DNA of 64,000 bases from an uncultured Acidobacteriia bacterium (GTDB taxonomy: Bacteria > Acidobacteriota > Terriglobia > Bryobacterales > Bryobacteraceae), in contig CAIKMJ010000019.1 of the NCBI GenBank assembly GCA_903828455.1, positions 1-64,000 on the forward strand, given 5' to 3'. Shown here piece after piece: positions 35,791-45,746 of the stretch. A program made the translations under genes and the position numbers. Position 1 is the first letter of the stretch; each line of letters begins with the position of its first letter. Under the pieces are notes generated by a model that was given only the letters and a program-made list of their open reading frames with translations, made no database searches and was not told the origin of the DNA.

Positions 35791-37146
35791 ATGAAGAAAG
35801 CCGCCGTCACGCTGCTCTGCGCCGCCCTACAGGCACTGGCGCAGGAGCCCCTGTCGCTCGCCGATGCCGTGCGCCTCGCCCTCCGCGGCAACAAGTCCGT
35901 GGAGGCAGCCGGCGCCGCCGCCAGCGCCGCCCAATCCCGCATCACGGAGGCCCGCGGCGGATTTCTGCCCAAAATCTCCTACGCGGAATCGTGGACGAGA
36001 AGCGACAATCCCGTCTTCGTCTTCGGTTCCCTGCTTGAGCAGCGGCAGTTCGCTGCCGGCAACTTCCAGCTCGGCCCGCTGAACCGCCCCGATTTTCTGA
36101 ACAATTTTCAGTCGCAGATCACGGCCGATCAGGTGCTCTACAGCGCCGGCCAGACGCGCCAGGCGGTTCGCTCCGCTGAGCTGAACCACGAAATGGCCAC
36201 CGAAGAAGGCCGTCGCACACAGATGGAAGTGATGGCCGGCGTGATCCGCGCCTACTGCGATTCGGTCCTCACCGCCGAACAGAGCGCCGCCACCGGCCAG
36301 TCTCTCCGTTCGGCGCAGGCCGACCTCGAACGCGCCGAGTCCATTCGCGACGCGGGCATGGCCACCGATGTTGACGTGCTCTCCATCCGCGTCCATCTGG
36401 CCGGCGTGCGCGAACTGCAAATCCGGCGCGAGGCCGATGTCGAAGTCGCGCGCGCCGCTCTCAATGACGCTCTGGGCCTCCCGCTCGACACGCCGCACCG
36501 GCTGACTACGCCGCTCGCCGCGTTTGAGCCGGCCGAGGCTCCGGCCGCCAGTCTGGAAACGAGCGCCGTCGCGCAGCGCCCCGAAGCGCGTGAAGCGAAG
36601 TTCATGACGTCGCTGGCGGAAAGCCAGGCCGCCGAGGCCCGCGGCAAGCTGCGTCCTCAGGTCGTTCTGCATACCGCCTTCGAAGCCGACCGCCAGCGCT
36701 TCATCACCCGCGCCGGAGACAACTGGCTGGTGTCCATCGGCATGCAGTGGAACCTCTTCAACGGCTTTGCCGACAAAGCGCGCATCGATGAGAACCGTTT
36801 CGCCGTCGCCCGCGCCTCCGCGGATGCAGCGCGGACCGATTCCGCGGTACGTCTGCAGGTCCGCCGCGCTTCCGCCGACCTGCATTCGGCGACGCAGCGC
36901 ATCGAAGTGGCCCGCGCCTCCGTTGCCGAAGCCGAAGAGAGTCTTCGCATCACGCAAAACCGCTACGAGGCGGGCATCGCCAACGTCACCGATCTGCTGC
37001 GCACCGAAACCGCGCTGCTCGAAGCGCGCACGCGCCAACTCGCCGCGGTGCATGATCAGCGCATTGCCGCCGCCATGCTGGAACTTGTTTCCGGCACGCT
37101 TACGCCGGATTCGGCGGTCCTGAACGAGAGGAATCCATCCCGATGA
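35791..37146 (+). CDS. TolC-family outer membrane efflux protein
   Basis: 451 residues from the ATG at 35791 (GGAAG just before); an ATG at 35782 is an alternative. Signal peptide: KKAAVTLLCAALQALAQ. Two repeated TolC-type halves are visible (LSLADAVRLALRGNKSVEAA, and later ITQNRYEAGIANVTDLLRTE), each forming strands and long helices of the outer membrane tunnel. First gene of a tolC-adaptor-RND-DUF2892 operon with 4-bp overlaps. Confidence 0.88.
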   Translation: MKKAAVTLLCAALQALAQEPLSLADAVRLALRGNKSVEAAGAAASAAQSRITEARGGFLPKISYAESWTRSDNPVFVFGSLLEQRQFAAGNFQLGPLNRPDFLNNFQSQITADQVLYSAGQTRQAVRSAELNHEMATEEGRRTQMEVMAGVIRAYCDSVLTAEQSAATGQSLRSAQADLERAESIRDAGMATDVDVLSIRVHLAGVRELQIRREADVEVARAALNDALGLPLDTPHRLTTPLAAFEPAEAPAASLETSAVAQRPEAREAKFMTSLAESQAAEARGKLRPQVVLHTAFEADRQRFITRAGDNWLVSIGMQWNLFNGFADKARIDENRFAVARASADAARTDSAVRLQVRRASADLHSATQRIEVARASVAEAEESLRITQNRYEAGIANVTDLLRTETALLEARTRQLAAVHDQRIAAAMLELVSGTLTPDSAVLNERNPSR

Positions 37147-38291
37147 ACTCCCGCTATCTGCTCTGCATCCTCACGCTTCTTTCTGCCGGCTGCGGCGAAT
37201 CCAAACATGATGCGGCGAAGCCCGCCGCCCCCGCGGCCGCCATTGGCGTAACGCTCACGACCGCGGCCGAACAGGCATGGCCCGCCGTTTACGAAGCTAC
37301 CGGGACCGTGCGCGCCCGCAACTCCGCCGTGATCGCGGCCCGCATGATGGGGCTCGTCCGTGAAGTCAGGGTCCGCGAGGGCGATCGCGTGCGCGAAGGC
37401 GACGTGCTGGTCACGCTCGACTCCCGGGATCTGGACGTCAGCGTCGGCCGCGCCACTGCGGCACTCGATGAAATTCACAGCGCCATCCCCGAAGCCGAGA
37501 GCGGCGTGGCGGCCGCGCAGGCCCAGCTGGATCTCGCACAAAGCACCTTCCGGCGCATGGAAGATCTGCTCGCGAAGCGCTCGATTTCGAGCCAGGAGTT
37601 CGACGAAGCCACGGCGAGGCTCAAGGCCGCACAGGCCCAGTTGGCCATGGCGCGCGCCCGCCGCGCGCAGCTCGATTCGCAGGCAGCCCGCGTCCGGCAG
37701 GATGTCAGGGCCTCCGAAGTCACACGCAGCTACGCCGAAATTATGGCTCCCTTCAGCGGCATTGTCACCGCCAAATCAGCGGAACCTGGCGCTATGGCGG
37801 CGCCGGGCACGCCGCTGCTTACGCTCGAACGTGAAGGCTCGTACCGGCTCGAAGCCGCTGTGGAGGAATCGCGCCTCGCCAGCATCCGCGTCGGCCAGGC
37901 GGTCAACGTGACTCTCGATGGCGTCGACCGGACTATCGATTCGCGCGTCTCCGAAATTGTTCCCGTCGTCGACGCCGCGTCGCGTTCCTGCATCGTCAAA
38001 ATCGATATCCCCGCGCTGCCTGCCGTTCGCTCCGGTCTCTTCGGCCGCGCCGCCTTCACGCTCGGCCAGCGTTCCCCGCTCACCGTGCCCGCCGCCGCTG
38101 TGCGCGAAAACGGTCAACTGCAATCGGTGTTCGTGGCCGAACAGGGCGTGGCCCGCAGGCGTCTCATCACCGTCGGCGAAAAATCCGGCGACAGCGTGGA
38201 GGTCCTCTCCGGCCTCGCTTCCGGCGAAAAGCTTGTCTTCCCGGTTCCGCCGAATCTCACGGACGGCGCTGCGATCGAGGTGCACCCGTGA
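37143..38291 (+). CDS. RND periplasmic adaptor, lipoprotein
   Basis: 382 residues; overlaps the tolC gene (ATGA). The signal ends in a lipobox, LSAGC, so the adaptor is lipid-anchored. Domains in order: barrel-hybrid segment ([20 protein letters not shown], a lipoyl motif), a long coiled-coil hairpin (residues about 105-190, rich in Ala/Gln/Arg) and beta-barrel regions ([17 protein letters not shown]). It links the inner-membrane pump to TolC. Confidence 0.9.
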   Translation: MNSRYLLCILTLLSAGCGESKHDAAKPAAPAAAIGVTLTTAAEQAWPAVYEATGTVRARNSAVIAARMMGLVREVRVREGDRVREGDVLVTLDSRDLDVSVGRATAALDEIHSAIPEAESGVAAAQAQLDLAQSTFRRMEDLLAKRSISSQEFDEATARLKAAQAQLAMARARRAQLDSQAARVRQDVRASEVTRSYAEIMAPFSGIVTAKSAEPGAMAAPGTPLLTLEREGSYRLEAAVEESRLASIRVGQAVNVTLDGVDRTIDSRVSEIVPVVDAASRSCIVKIDIPALPAVRSGLFGRAAFTLGQRSPLTVPAAAVRENGQLQSVFVAEQGVARRRLITVGEKSGDSVEVLSGLASGEKLVFPVPPNLTDGAAIEVHP

Positions 38292-41200
38292 CGGGACCCG
38301 CCGGACGCCTCGCGCATGCGTGGATTCGCTCCAAACTCACGCCGCTCTTCATCGCCGGCTCGCTCCTCCTCGGCGTCTTCGCCGTCATCAAACTCCCTCG
38401 CGAGGAAGAGCCGCAGATCGTCGTCCCCATGGTCGACGTCTTCGTGCAGATGCCCGGCGCTTCGGCCCGCGAAGTTGAAGAGCGGGTCACAAAGCCGCTG
38501 GAAAAACTCCTTTGGGAAATCCCCGGCGTTGAATATATCTACTCGACTTCGAGCCCCGGCATGTCCACCGCCATCGTGCGCTTCCTCGTCGGGCAGGACG
38601 AAGAAAAGGCCATCGTGCGGCTCAACCAGAAACTCGCCGCCAATATGGATCGCATCCCGCCCGGCGCGCTTCCGCCGCTCGTGAAGCCGCGTTCCATCGA
38701 TGACGTCCCGGTCCTCGCGCTCACCCTCTGGAGCCGTCGCTATGGCGATTTCGAACTGCGCCGCATCGCCGCCCAACTGGACGACATCGTAAAGCAAACG
38801 CCCGATGTGTCCGCCGTTGCTCTGCTCGGCGGGCAGCGCCGCCAGATCCGCATCACGCCCGATCCGGCCCGTCTCGCGGCCTACAATCTTTCGCCGTTGC
38901 AGATCGCGGGCGCACTCGGCATCTCGAACCGGCGCCTGCCTTCGGGCCAGTTCGCCAGCGGCAACCAGGAGTTCATTCTCGAAACCGGCCAGTTCCTCAC
39001 CACGCCCGAAGACGTTCGCAATGTGGTCGTCGGCGCGCCCGGCGACAAGCCGGTTTTTGTCCGCGACGTGGCGAGCGTAACCGACGGCGGCGAAGAACCC
39101 TCGCAATACGTGCGCTTCTCGCAGAGCGGCACGCCGGGAGCCTTCCCCGCTGTCACGATTGCGATTTCCAAACGCAAGGGCACCAATGCGGTCACGGTTG
39201 CGGACGACGTCCTCGCGCGCGTCGCGCGACTGCGCGGCACCGTCATCCCGCACGACGTTGAAATGACCGTTACCCGCAACTACGGCGACACGGCGAAGGA
39301 GAAATCCAACGAACTCCTCTTTCACATGCTGATTGCCGTGGTCTCGGTCACCATCCTGATCGCCATTGTTCTCGGCTTCCGCGAATCGCTCATCGTCTTC
39401 ATCGCGATCCCGGTCACGCTGGCCCTCACGCTGACGGTCTTTTATCTCTACGGCTACACGCTCAACCGCATCACTCTGTTCGCCCTGATCTTCTCCATCG
39501 GCATTCTCGTGGACGATGCCATCGTCGTAGTCGAAAACATCGTCCGCCACTGGCGCATGCCGCACAACCAGTCCCGGCCTCCGTACGATGTTGCCATCGA
39601 GGCCGTGAACGAAGTCGGCAACCCGACCATCCTCGCCACGCTCGCCGTCGTCGCAGCCATCCTTCCGATGGCCTTTGTCGGCGGCCTGATGGGTCCCTAC
39701 ATGCGGCCCATCCCCATCGGCGCCAGCGCCGCCATGCTCTTCTCGCTGATCGTCGCCTTCGTCGTGACTCCGTGGGCCGCGGTGCGGATCCTGAAATCCG
39801 GCGGCGCCCGCCATGCCGGCGAAAAGGAAGATTTCGTCACGCGCCTCTATCGCAGCTTCATGGGCAACCTGCTGCACCACGCGCTTTATCGTACGGTCTT
39901 TCTCGGCGGCGTCGTCGTGCTGCTGCTGGGCTCCTGCGCGCTCGTCTATACGGGCTTCGTCAAAGTAAAGATGTTGCCGTTCGACAACAAGAGCGAATTT
40001 CAGGTCATCATCGACATGCCGAACGGCACGACTCTGGAGCAGACCGAGCGCGTTGCCCGCCTGCTTGCCGAAGAAACGCAGAAGCAGCCCGAGGTCGTCA
40101 ACGTCCAGACTTACTCCGGTACTGCATCGCCCTACAATTTCAACGGCCTCGTGCGTCATTACTATCTGCGGCGCGGCCCCAATGTGGCCGACATTCAGGT
40201 GAACCTGCAACCCAAAGACGCCCGCTCGCTGCAGAGCCACGACATTGCGAAACAGGTCCGCCAGCGCCTTCTCCCCATCGCCGAACGCTGCGGCGCGCGC
40301 ATCAAAGTAGCCGAAGTGCCGCCCGGTCCGCCCGTGCTGGAAACCCTGGTGGCGGAGGTCTACGGCCCCTCCCTGCAGGGCCGCATCGACCTCGCGCGCC
40401 GGATGCGCGACCTTTTCCGCCAGACCAAAGGCGTCGTCGACGTCGACTGGTACGTGGAAGACGACCAGACTAAATACCGTCTCATCGTTGACGAACAAAA
40501 AGCTGCGCTCAACGGCATCACGAAAGACGACATCGTACGCGTCGTGCAAATGGCCGAGGGCGGCTACGAAGCCGGCCTGCTCCATCGGGATGCTGAGAAG
40601 GAAGATGTCCCGCTCACCGTGCAGCTCGATCGTTCCACGCGCTCCGACCTCGACCGCATCCGCGGTCTCAAACTCGCGGGCCGCAACGGCCGCCTGGTCG
40701 CACTTTCCGAACTGGTGCGGGAAGAAAAGAGCCTGGAGGACAAGAGCATTTATCACAAGAACCTGCTGCCCGTAACCTACGTCACGGCCGACATTGCAGG
40801 TGAGATCGAAAGTCCCGTCTACGCCGTCCTGAAGCTCGGCCCGGCCATCGACAAGATCAGAATTCCGGAAGGCTACGCGATCGAGCAGCACATGGCTGCG
40901 CTGCCATCCGATGCCGATCGTTACTCCATGAAGTGGGACGGCGAATGGCACATCACCTACGAAGTCTTTCGCGACCTCGGCATCGCCTTCGCCGCAGTCC
41001 TCATCCTCATCTACGGTCTCGTCGTCGGCTGGTTCCAGTCCTTCCTCACGCCGCTCATCATCATGGCGGCGATCCCGTTCTCGCTCGTCGGAATTCTCCC
41101 GGCCCACGGTCTGATGAATGCATTTTTCACCGCCACGTCGATGATCGGCTTCATCGCGGGCGCGGGCATCGTGGTGCGCAATTCCATCATCCTCGTCGAC

Positions 41201-41455
41201 TTCATCGAACTCCGTCTGGCCGAAGGCATGCCGCTCGATGCAGCCGTCATCGACGCCGGCGCCGTGCGCTTCCGCCCCATGATGCTCACCGCGGCGGCCG
41301 TGGTGGTCGGCTCGTCTGTCATCCTGTTCGATCCGATCTTCCAGGGCCTGGCCATTGCGCTGATGGCGGGCGAGATCGCCTCTCTGCTGCTTTCGCGCAT
41401 GACGGTGCCCGTGCTTTTCTACATCTTCAACCGCAAAAGGAGACAAATGGTATGA
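38288..41455 (+). CDS. RND efflux pump permease, AcrB family
   Basis: 1055 residues from GTG at 38288, overlapping the adaptor stop (GTGA). It has the RND plan: one N-terminal helix, porter domain 1, helices 2-7, porter domain 2, helices 8-12. The paired Asp of helix 4 is present in [20 protein letters not shown], and [18 protein letters not shown] follows, so proton-coupled export is expected. Substrate class (drug or metal) is not clear; the sequence lacks the obvious Met-rich copper path. It is followed by a DUF2892 gene with a 4-bp overlap. Confidence 0.93.
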   Translation: MTGPAGRLAHAWIRSKLTPLFIAGSLLLGVFAVIKLPREEEPQIVVPMVDVFVQMPGASAREVEERVTKPLEKLLWEIPGVEYIYSTSSPGMSTAIVRFLVGQDEEKAIVRLNQKLAANMDRIPPGALPPLVKPRSIDDVPVLALTLWSRRYGDFELRRIAAQLDDIVKQTPDVSAVALLGGQRRQIRITPDPARLAAYNLSPLQIAGALGISNRRLPSGQFASGNQEFILETGQFLTTPEDVRNVVVGAPGDKPVFVRDVASVTDGGEEPSQYVRFSQSGTPGAFPAVTIAISKRKGTNAVTVADDVLARVARLRGTVIPHDVEMTVTRNYGDTAKEKSNELLFHMLIAVVSVTILIAIVLGFRESLIVFIAIPVTLALTLTVFYLYGYTLNRITLFALIFSIGILVDDAIVVVENIVRHWRMPHNQSRPPYDVAIEAVNEVGNPTILATLAVVAAILPMAFVGGLMGPYMRPIPIGASAAMLFSLIVAFVVTPWAAVRILKSGGARHAGEKEDFVTRLYRSFMGNLLHHALYRTVFLGGVVVLLLGSCALVYTGFVKVKMLPFDNKSEFQVIIDMPNGTTLEQTERVARLLAEETQKQPEVVNVQTYSGTASPYNFNGLVRHYYLRRGPNVADIQVNLQPKDARSLQSHDIAKQVRQRLLPIAERCGARIKVAEVPPGPPVLETLVAEVYGPSLQGRIDLARRMRDLFRQTKGVVDVDWYVEDDQTKYRLIVDEQKAALNGITKDDIVRVVQMAEGGYEAGLLHRDAEKEDVPLTVQLDRSTRSDLDRIRGLKLAGRNGRLVALSELVREEKSLEDKSIYHKNLLPVTYVTADIAGEIESPVYAVLKLGPAIDKIRIPEGYAIEQHMAALPSDADRYSMKWDGEWHITYEVFRDLGIAFAAVLILIYGLVVGWFQSFLTPLIIMAAIPFSLVGILPAHGLMNAFFTATSMIGFIAGAGIVVRNSIILVDFIELRLAEGMPLDAAVIDAGAVRFRPMMLTAAAVVVGSSVILFDPIFQGLAIALMAGEIASLLLSRMTVPVLFYIFNRKRRQMV

Positions 41456-41652
41456 CCGTTGACCGCTACATCCACGTCATTGCCGGCGCGTTTGTACTGA
41501 CCAGTCTCGCGCTGGGCCACTGGGTCAGCCCGTATTGGTATCTGTTCACGGCCTTTGTCGGTCTGAATCTGTTTCAGTCCGGCCTGACGAACTGGTGCTT
41601 CATGTCGACGATTCTCCGCAAACTCGGCGTCCGCGATGAGCCCGCGGCGTAG
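41452..41652 (+). CDS. DUF2892 (YgaP transmembrane-type) small protein, end of RND operon
   Basis: 66 residues. ATGA overlap with the pump gene and AGGAG about 9 bases upstream. Two helices ([17 protein letters not shown] and [17 protein letters not shown]) then [14 protein letters not shown] with a single conserved-position Cys. This is the YgaP-type membrane domain found near sulfur or metal handling genes and some RND pumps. Its role with the pump is unknown. A similar 66-residue protein is encoded at 44600. Confidence 0.82.
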   Translation: MTVDRYIHVIAGAFVLTSLALGHWVSPYWYLFTAFVGLNLFQSGLTNWCFMSTILRKLGVRDEPAA

Positions 41653-41683
41653 AAATACGCAACGCGTCCGCCTTTCAACCAGC

Positions 41684-41719
41684 AAAAAGCCCTCGTCCGG
41701 GCTGGCCTGAGCGAGGGCT
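41684..41719 (-). terminator. Rho-independent terminator for the minus-strand gene at 41745
   Basis: Read on the minus strand, stem AGCCCTCG (41719-41712) pairs with CGAGGGCT (41695-41688) across a 16-nt loop and is followed by a run of Ts. It lies 25 bp after the stop codon of the convergent gene and could serve both directions. Confidence 0.75.
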
Positions 41720-41744
41720 GACTTGTGCTGCGGCTGCGAGTGCT

Positions 41745-42896
41745 CTAATTCGGGCGGATGTTGTTCTTGCCTGAAAGCTCCTTGCACGCATAGGGAACAT
41801 GCGGTTCGGCCGACAGCCGCATGACATCGCTGCCGCTATATTCCGTCTTCCAGAGTTTCGGATCCTGCGCCTTATAAGAACGGGTCAGCGTCAGCGCTTT
41901 GGGATCGAACGTGAACCGCTCTTCGGCATGCATCTGATCGCTGTAAGGATTGCCGCTGGCCGGCGTCAGCGTTCCACCTTCGAAGCCGATCGTATCCACC
42001 ACCAGCGTGTCTCCCTCCCAGTGGCCGATCGAATCGCCGCCGACGCTGGGCTTGATGGTCTTCGGATGCTGCGAGTTCAGGCGAATCGTGCGCACGTAGT
42101 CCATGTAGCCGTAAGTGAGCACAACCTCTTTGTCGGACTGCGTGATCTTATTCACGTGCTGATCGTGCGTCCAGCCCCAGAAGATGCTGGAGATGCTGCA
42201 TTTGAGAGACGGATCGTCGTAGCGGCCATCGTACTTCTTCAGCAGCGCTTCGCCTTCCGCCGTCAACTGCAGTCCGCCGCCGGGGCCTCGCCCTGTTTTC
42301 CCTGCTGCCGGCGGTCCGCCGGGTGTGCCACCGGGTGCCGCGCCTGCCGGAGGAGCGCCGCGACCGGCGCCGCCGGGTCCGGTTGCCGCCAGCCAGTCGC
42401 CCGCGATATTCGGCTGGCCGTTCGCCAGCCGCGCGGGCCGGTTACCCGCATCCGTGATGAACTGCGGAGCGCGCGCGCCTTCCGGCGTCAGGACGTCGCG
42501 CGTGGAGAATTCCTTGCCGTCGGCGCGAATGTAGGAAGACATGACGCAGACGTTGTCTTCGCGGCGCGCGGGCGATCCGGTGATGGTGATGGCCATGCCG
42601 GGGGTGAACGTTTCCTGCGTCCAGCCGTTGCGCGCCAGCGAGACGCGTGCCGCCATTTCACAACGCCACGGGGTCTTCTTGCCGTCGGCCCCGGTCACGT
42701 CGAAGAAAACATACGCATGGGGGTTCACGAACTCAAACTTCGTAACCGTACCCTTCACCGTGATCTTCTTTTCCAGATCGTAGTGTGGCGCGCCGGAATG
42801 ATGAGCGCTCGCCTGCGGGATGACCGAGAACAGCACCGCCGCGACAACCGCCACGGAACCAATGCGAAAAGAAGCGGAGCAAAACAATGGGCGCAT
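41745..42896 (-). CDS. Fusion of DUF6152 domain with the multi-copy family (copy 3)
   Basis: 383 residues from the ATG at 42896 (AGGCAG upstream). After a signal peptide (SVAVVAAVLFSVIPQASA), residues about 30-130 form a DUF6152 domain (HHSGAPHYDLEKKITVKGTV, FVNPHAYVFFDV). A Gly/Pro/Ala-rich linker follows, then the family domain with IGHWEGDTLVVDTIGFEGGT and HAEERFTFDPKALTLTRSY. It links two otherwise separate families found in this window, hinting at a shared role. Function unknown. Confidence 0.78.
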   Translation of the reverse strand: MRPLFCSASFRIGSVAVVAAVLFSVIPQASAHHSGAPHYDLEKKITVKGTVTKFEFVNPHAYVFFDVTGADGKKTPWRCEMAARVSLARNGWTQETFTPGMAITITGSPARREDNVCVMSSYIRADGKEFSTRDVLTPEGARAPQFITDAGNRPARLANGQPNIAGDWLAATGPGGAGRGAPPAGAAPGGTPGGPPAAGKTGRGPGGGLQLTAEGEALLKKYDGRYDDPSLKCSISSIFWGWTHDQHVNKITQSDKEVVLTYGYMDYVRTIRLNSQHPKTIKPSVGGDSIGHWEGDTLVVDTIGFEGGTLTPASGNPYSDQMHAEERFTFDPKALTLTRSYKAQDPKLWKTEYSGSDVMRLSAEPHVPYACKELSGKNNIRPN

Positions 42897-43072
42897 GTAT
42901 CTGCCTTTCGGGACGAAAACGTGAGCTTTCAGCCAGACCATTGTATAGAGCCCGGGTAAGCATTCAATTATGGTTCGTTAAGAACGTGTGAAATCGGCGA
43001 ACCGACCTTTTACCCGCCCGCACGCTTCGCCCCTGCCAGGGTCACCAATCATTCCTCTGTGAATAACAACGA

Positions 43073-43909
43073 TTACCCGTTGACCGCCGCACGCCGCCGC
43101 CGCAGGAAGCCGAGCGCGCACAGACCACCCCCGGCAAGCGCCAGTGAGAACGGCTCGGGCGTCGCCGTACCGCCGATGCTGCCGCAGTTGCTGGTGCACG
43201 TCAGGCCTTTGCTTGCATCCGGGCCGGTGCCGAAAAAGAATTCCACGGCGCTCAGGCTCGTTGAAGCGGTCAGGCCGGAAAAGCCCGTAATGGAGAAGTC
43301 GACCGTCCCCGCTAATGACGGGCTGTGTCCCGTAATGCTGGAATTCGCGCTGCTGTAAGGGCCGGGGCCCATGATCATATACTGTGGGCTGCCGCCGGTG
43401 AGGGTTGTCAGGTCAAACCCCGCGGAACCCTGGCCTTGCTGCGCGACCGTTCCGAATTTCCATCTGGCGGGCGTTGTCGTGGTGGTGGAGGTGCTCAGAT
43501 CGGGATTCACAACGGTAACCGCGCCGCCCGTCCCGTCACCGTTGCTGTCGTTATTGATCGAGCCCGACAGCGTGCCGGTGCCCGAAAGCGGCGTGCCTGC
43601 GTTGAGCAACTGGAACGACAGGCCGCTGATTAACTGGCCGGCGCCCGTCGGATTTGCCTGCGTATCGGTAATCGCAATATTCAGCGTGCAGGAGGGATTG
43701 ACTCCGGCGACGCAGTCGGAAACCGAGAATACAGCCGATCCGGAAACGGGGCCATCGCTGTCCGTGAACCCGGACGGAATCACATAGATACTGTTTGCGC
43801 TGAGGCTCCCGGCCAGCACACCGAAGACAAGCAATGCCCTCCGCAAGGGGGCGAACCGGCGTGCTGTACCAGTGCTTCCTGCCGGCTGTTCGGACTGATT
43901 ACGATTCAT
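43073..43909 (-). CDS. PEP-CTERM anchored exported protein
   Basis: 278 residues. A signal region (LRRALLVFGVLAGSLSAN) precedes a Ser/Thr/Gly-rich beta-type body with four Cys (SDCVAGVNPSCTLNIA, LTCTSNCGS). The C-terminus has the PEP-CTERM signal: TPEPFSLALAGGGLCALGFL followed by RRRRA. Such proteins are sorted by an exosortase and often found in exopolysaccharide-producing bacteria. No exosortase lies in the window. The ATG at 43909 has GGAGC upstream. Confidence 0.82.
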   Translation of the reverse strand: MNRNQSEQPAGSTGTARRFAPLRRALLVFGVLAGSLSANSIYVIPSGFTDSDGPVSGSAVFSVSDCVAGVNPSCTLNIAITDTQANPTGAGQLISGLSFQLLNAGTPLSGTGTLSGSINNDSNGDGTGGAVTVVNPDLSTSTTTTTPARWKFGTVAQQGQGSAGFDLTTLTGGSPQYMIMGPGPYSSANSSITGHSPSLAGTVDFSITGFSGLTASTSLSAVEFFFGTGPDASKGLTCTSNCGSIGGTATPEPFSLALAGGGLCALGFLRRRRAAVNG

Positions 43910-44599
43910 TACGTTGCTCCTGCAAAGAAAGATATAAATGCACGCCGTTCTTATGATTTCGGCGCATTCACAGACTTCAGTATTCGTGATGTCGGTGAAA
44001 TAAACTACCCCGTTTGTACTTCCATAGTTAGTACTGCAGGTAAGTTATTTGAATAACAACAGATGGCATGGTTTTCTAAGGTTAGCGCCTGACTTATCGG
44101 TACAATATTCTCCGCGGCGCACCGACGAAAGTTATACTTTTCACCACTAACGACTTCGCATGCTTCGTTAATAGCCGGACCCTGCGTGGAGCCGCGGAGC
44201 AATATCAAAAGATATATGCGCGATAACTGACCGCACTAACTAAGTGACTAAGTGACCAGGTGACTGAGTGACTAATCGACTAAGTGACCCGGTCCCTTAG
44301 TCGCTTAGTCGCGCGCCGCCCGGGCTCGTGCAAACCGCAGCCCGCGCTCTTGCTCCCCGGACTCACAACACTCACAGCCGCAAAGTTGCCCCCGGCTGCC
44401 CGCAATGCGCGGCGAGCGTCGGAAGTCCGAATTCTGCCGCGACACCGGACTGCCGTCCGCGGGTGGTCCGGCTTCGGGCCGGACGCGCCCCTCGCGAGAT
44501 GGAACCGAGCCGCAACGGCTGGTCCGGCGGCTCTTCTCCCGAGCCGGGGCGGGAATCCTTTTTCGCAATTCCCGCTCTATGGCTGTGAAGGAGTTTGCG
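43910..44599. other. Long intergenic region, AT-richer, with 8-bp repeats
   Basis: A 690-bp gap. The left 330 bp is clearly more AT-rich than the rest of the window and contains no convincing gene; a 67-codon minus-strand frame (44005-44208) lacks a ribosome binding site. The array 44241-44312 is listed separately. The right part (44320-44590) is GC-rich and open in several frames by composition only. A promoter for the DUF2892-sigma operon is expected here. Confidence 0.6.
44241..44312. repeat. 8-bp degenerate tandem repeat with hairpin
   Basis: Nine consecutive 8-bp units (TAAGTGAC twice, then CAGGTGAC, TGAGTGAC, TAATCGAC, TAAGTGAC, CCGGTCCC, TTAGTCGC twice). The later units are reverse complements of the earlier type, so CGACTAAG (44277-44284) pairs with CTTAGTCG (44296-44303) over an 11-nt loop. 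Confidence 0.85.
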
Positions 44600-44800
44600 A
44601 TGCTGAGAAAGAACGAAGGAACAATGGATCGAATTGCCCGGGTAGCGCTTGGCGCCGGCCTGCTGAGTCTGGTCTTTGTCGGGCCGCACACCGCGTGGGG
44701 TTATGTGGGTCTGATACCGCTCGCCACCGGATTAATCGGTAGCTGTCCCGCCTACCGTCTGCTCGGACTCTCCACATGCCCGCTGCAGAAGAGCCGGTAG
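44600..44800 (+). CDS. DUF2892 (YgaP transmembrane-type) small protein
   Basis: 66 residues from the ATG at 44600, with GAAGGAG at 6 bases upstream. It starts MLRKNEGTMDRIARVALGAG, has two helices (LLSLVFVGPHTAWGYVGLIP and TGLIGSCPAYRLLGLS) and the CPAYRLLGLSTCPL motif with two Cys typical of the YgaP membrane domain. It overlaps the sigma gene by 25 bp, so it probably belongs to the same operon and may be a target or sensor-linked protein of that sigma pathway. Confidence 0.85.
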   Translation: MLRKNEGTMDRIARVALGAGLLSLVFVGPHTAWGYVGLIPLATGLIGSCPAYRLLGLSTCPLQKSR

Positions 44801-45366
44801 CCGCGGCAACAGACTTCGAACTGCTGCAGCGGACCGCGTCCGGCGACGGCCTCGCTTTCGCCGAATTTGTCGACCGTCATCAGACCGCTGTTTTTCGCCA
44901 TGCCGTCTGTCTCCTCGGCCGCCGCGAGGACGCCGAAGACCTGCTGCAGGAAACATTTCTGGCGGCCCTGAAAGCCGCCGCCGGGTACCGTGGAGATGCG
45001 TCGGGCAGGACGTGGCTGTTCCGCATTGCCCGCAACGCTGCCCTGCGCCGCATGGAAAAGCCGCAGCCCCTGCCGGAGACCGATCTGACGCTGGAGGCAC
45101 TGGCCGTGCGCGCGGGGTGGGGCGTTGCGAACCCCGAATCGCTGGCTATTCTGGCGGACGACCGGCGACGGCTCGGGCAGGCACTGGCAGCACTTCCTCG
45201 CGACGAACGGGAAATTCTGCTGCTGCGGGAATGGGAAAATCTCTCGGGAGAGGAAACGGCCTCTTTGTTAGGCCTCTCACTGGCCGCGATGAAGAGCCGG
45301 CTGCACCGCGCGCGAATTCATCTGGCCGCATTATTGCGCTGCGACACGGGAGGGCGGGACGAATGA
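44776..45366 (+). CDS. ECF RNA polymerase sigma factor
   Basis: 196 residues. Region 2 (FAEFVDRHQTAVFRHAVCLL, EDAEDLLQETFLAALKA, TWLFRIARNAALRRME) and region 4 (LPRDEREILLLREWENLSGE, LLGLSLAAMKSRLHRARIHL) are complete. It overlaps the DUF2892 gene upstream and the anti-sigma gene downstream (ATGA). Second ECF system in the window; sequence similarity to the first is moderate. Confidence 0.9.
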   Translation: MPAAEEPVAAATDFELLQRTASGDGLAFAEFVDRHQTAVFRHAVCLLGRREDAEDLLQETFLAALKAAAGYRGDASGRTWLFRIARNAALRRMEKPQPLPETDLTLEALAVRAGWGVANPESLAILADDRRRLGQALAALPRDEREILLLREWENLSGEETASLLGLSLAAMKSRLHRARIHLAALLRCDTGGRDE

Positions 45367-45641
45367 TTCAGTTCGAAGGCAATCAGCTGGTCGGCGGCTT
45401 GTGGTGCTCTGATATTCTCGCCGCCTTGAGTCAGTACATCGATGGCGAGCTGGATGCTCCAGCCGTGGCGCAGGTAAATGTACATCTGGAGCGCTGCGTC
45501 AATTGCGCGCGCTTCGGCGCAGACGTGTCCTCGATGCTGGCCTCGCTCAGCAGGCAACGCCCGGAACTTTCCCGGGAACGCAAGGCGAGGCTGATGCAGG
45601 TGTTGTCGGCGGAAGCAGAGCGGAATCGGCCCGTGACTTAG
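45363..45641 (+). CDS. Anti-sigma factor with zinc-finger motif
   Basis: 92 residues. It overlaps the sigma stop by 4 bases. HLERCVNCARF gives the His-x3-Cys-x2-Cys zinc motif of zf-HC2, preceded by the helix LSQYIDGELDAPAVAQVNVH. No membrane helix. It would bind and inhibit the upstream sigma factor. Confidence 0.8.
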   Translation: MIQFEGNQLVGGLWCSDILAALSQYIDGELDAPAVAQVNVHLERCVNCARFGADVSSMLASLSRQRPELSRERKARLMQVLSAEAERNRPVT

Positions 45642-45746
45642 CTGCTTGTGATTTCACCGAACCCCGGCAGCGCCAACCGGTGCACACATCCGCGCAGGGG
45701 GACAACGGTTCCGGCGCGGATCTGTTGACCGCCGTCCGCCGCCGCT

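Noticed and set aside
38114-41446. 1110-codon minus-strand open frame
   Set aside because: It is the antisense shadow of the RND permease; the plus strand has clear family motifs and 4-bp operon overlaps.
44036-44070. dif-like site (GTTATTTGAATAAC)
   Set aside because: Short palindrome without the two 11-bp XerC/XerD-like arms and about 9 kb from the skew switch.
44005-44208. 67-codon minus-strand gene
   Set aside because: No ribosome binding site, no family pattern, located in an AT-rich non-coding gap.
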